From assembly GCA_903847195.1 (NCBI GenBank), contig CAINCZ010000112.1:1-24205 (forward strand): a stretch of 24,205 bases of DNA, in the 5' to 3' direction. Made by a program: the position numbers and the translations under genes. Source of the DNA: an uncultured Acidobacteriota bacterium (GTDB lineage: Bacteria > Acidobacteriota > Terriglobia > Terriglobales > CAINCZ01). Positions 22,887 through 24,205 of the stretch are shown here, one piece after another (position 1 is the stretch's first letter; each line of letters opens with the position of its first letter). The notes beneath the pieces are model-generated. The model was not told the origin of the DNA, ran no database searches, and saw nothing but the letters and a program-made list of their open reading frames with translations.

Positions 22887-24205
22887 TGCGTCACCGATTT
22901 CGGCGGCCTGATCTCGCGGTTGGAGAACAGGAACTTGCCGCCGATGGCCGCCACCAGATGCAGTTGGTCGCGGTTTACTACCTTCAATACCTGCGGCATC
23001 GCATCATCATGCGCCGCCAGATATACCAGGTCTGGCCGGTTCCAGAACTGCAGAAACTCTCCGTCGTTGATGAACACCTTCGGCGCATCCGGCGCGTACG
23101 AGCCGTACTCAAGATTATTGCGCTGACCGTTCCACATCAGCGTCCGGTCGTCACCGCGATAAAAGAACAATGCCGAGGTCTCATTGTGCAGGCCGTAAAT
23201 CGCCAGGTCGCCCCTCGGACATTCGTTCAGAACTTCGCCGATGCGCCGCGACGACATATACGGGTCAAACACCACCAGCGCCAACCTTGCCGCCTGGAAG
23301 AAAAGCACCATCATCAGCGCCAGCGCCAGGATCGCGCGTCCGCCCCGCAGCCACCACCCGCCAATCGCTCCCACCGCAAAAGCAATGCCCGCCACGGCTA
23401 ACGGCAACCGCAGGTAGGCAAACGAGCGCAGCGTCAGATCCTGCATATGCCCCATCGAAAGCGTATAGGCATCGGGATTCTGCGTAAGCGCATTCGAGAT
23501 GTCGCCCGGAGTGGGCACGCCCCGCACCAGGATCAGGATCGCGCAGATCGCCACCGCCGCGCATGCCGCAATCACTGCCACCACCCGCGTTTCCACTCGC
23601 AGGTTGCCGCCATAGGCCGCCACGGCGCTGCCCAGCAGCAGCATGGCCGCCGGATAAATCGGCATCGAGTAGTATTCCTGCGTCGTGGAGACGGTGAAGA
23701 AGACCATGACGAAGCCGATCCAGCACAGTGCACTCAGATGGACACGGCCCTGCCTGCTCACCGGCTTGTAGCCCAACCGCCACAACCTCGTCAGGTACAC
23801 GCTCCACGGGAAGAACCAGAGCAGGTGCAGCAGCCAGAACGCCAGCCGCGGCACGGTATTGTAATCGCGCGGATACCGCGCGTTCAGGAAGCGCAGCAGT
23901 TGCTCGTTGATGAAGTAGAACCAGAAAAAACCGTGATACTGTCCCGGCCCGGAATGCAGCGTGAAGTCGAAATACGGCGGATTCCGAATCGTCGCCAGGA
24001 TGTGCCACGGAGCGGCGATGACGATAAAGACCAGAAAGCTCGTCGGCAGGTGCAGCCGCTTCCAACTCGTCCGGTCAAAGAGCTTCCCCGACAATGTCAG
24101 GCACAGGAAAACGATCGCCAGCGGAAACACCAGCCCGATCAGGCTCTTGATCAACACGCCTGCCGCCAGGCTCGCCGCAAAGACGTATGCCCAAAGGCGC
24201 GGCCG
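22883..24205 (-). CDS. GT39/ArnT-like membrane glycosyltransferase, 5' truncated
   Basis: The frame is open to the right edge of the window, so the N-terminal region with the catalytic acidic residues is missing. The visible ~440 residues hold about eight hydrophobic helices, beginning AASLAAGVLIKSLIGLV. The segments APWHILATIRNPPYFDF and FFWFYFINEQLLRFLN are typical of ArnT/PMT-type family 39 enzymes, which use polyprenyl-phosphate sugars outside the membrane. The C-terminal ~130 residues form a soluble domain (VFINDGEFLQFWNR). The sugar and acceptor are unknown. It is convergent with the DUF190 gene and unrelated to dsr. Confidence 0.78.
   Translation of the reverse strand, partial: RPRLWAYVFAASLAAGVLIKSLIGLVFPLAIVFLCLTLSGKLFDRTSWKRLHLPTSFLVFIVIAAPWHILATIRNPPYFDFTLHSGPGQYHGFFWFYFINEQLLRFLNARYPRDYNTVPRLAFWLLHLLWFFPWSVYLTRLWRLGYKPVSRQGRVHLSALCWIGFVMVFFTVSTTQEYYSMPIYPAAMLLLGSAVAAYGGNLRVETRVVAVIAACAAVAICAILILVRGVPTPGDISNALTQNPDAYTLSMGHMQDLTLRSFAYLRLPLAVAGIAFAVGAIGGWWLRGGRAILALALMMVLFFQAARLALVVFDPYMSSRRIGEVLNECPRGDLAIYGLHNETSALFFYRGDDRTLMWNGQRNNLEYGSYAPDAPKVFINDGEFLQFWNRPDLVYLAAHDDAMPQVLKVVNRDQLHLVAAIGGKFLFSNREIRPPKSVTH

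Noticed and set aside
1..24205. CRISPR array, tRNA, rRNA, transposase or integrase
   Set aside because: No regularly spaced repeats, no RNA gene structure and no mobile-element protein were seen anywhere in the window.

Overview
The window looks like part of the genome of a GC-rich anaerobic, sulfite/sulfate-respiring bacterium. It carries a full reductive-type dissimilatory sulfite reductase (dsr) locus. My best guess is an Acidobacteriota member of the peatland dsr-bearing kind. This rests on the gene mix, and on a dispersed element at about 3903 of a kind I recall as common in that phylum. I cannot test the assignment against a database. DsrD together with a DsrAB that keeps all cluster ligands argues for the reductive direction. 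No sat, qmoABC or canonical aprBA gene lies inside the window.

Layout. (1) Positions 1-3746, plus strand: the end of an operon for a second membrane redox complex of the DsrMKJOP/Hmc type. It encodes a CCG iron-sulfur protein (5' truncated), a NarI-like cytochrome b, a four-cluster ferredoxin-like subunit without a Tat signal, and an NrfD-type membrane protein fused to a six-heme cytochrome c. (2) Positions 3747-4403: palindromic and dispersed repeats around a small protein of unknown function. (3) Positions 4404-17995, minus strand: a compact co-directional dsr cluster read as dsrA, dsrB, a shortened dsrL-like flavoprotein, dsrC, an RsbRD-N-domain gene, dsrM, dsrK, dsrJ, dsrO, dsrP, a YeiH-type anion transporter, a 57-residue membrane protein, a siroheme-pathway methyltransferase, dsrD and dsrN. 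Most junctions are overlaps or gaps under 40 bases. (4) Positions 17996-18742: a divergent control region with a candidate promoter and an attenuator-like hairpin. (5) Positions 18743-21456, plus strand: a small two-cluster ferredoxin and a flavoprotein of the AprA/fumarate reductase superfamily, a terminator, then a precorrin-2 dehydrogenase. (6) Positions 21606-24205: housekeeping genes, namely YraN, a fluoride-riboswitch-controlled crcB with a DUF190 partner, and a 5'-truncated GT39-type glycosyltransferase on the minus strand.

How the genes work together. The methyltransferase and precorrin-2 dehydrogenase make siroheme precursor, and DsrN probably amidates siroheme for DsrAB. DsrAB reduces sulfite and loads sulfur onto DsrC as a trisulfide, with DsrD as activator. 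The DsrMKJOP membrane complex re-reduces DsrC with quinol or periplasmic electrons. The YeiH-like protein may move the sulfur oxyanion. The upstream K-M-O-(P+J) complex could connect another electron pool to the membrane.

Most unusual points: the DsrL-like protein has lost its NAD(P)H-binding domain; the AprBA-like pair is clearly shorter than real APS reductase; the NrfD protein is fused to a hexaheme cytochrome; and a family of gene-end palindromes provides the stop codons of two siroheme-pathway genes on opposite strands.
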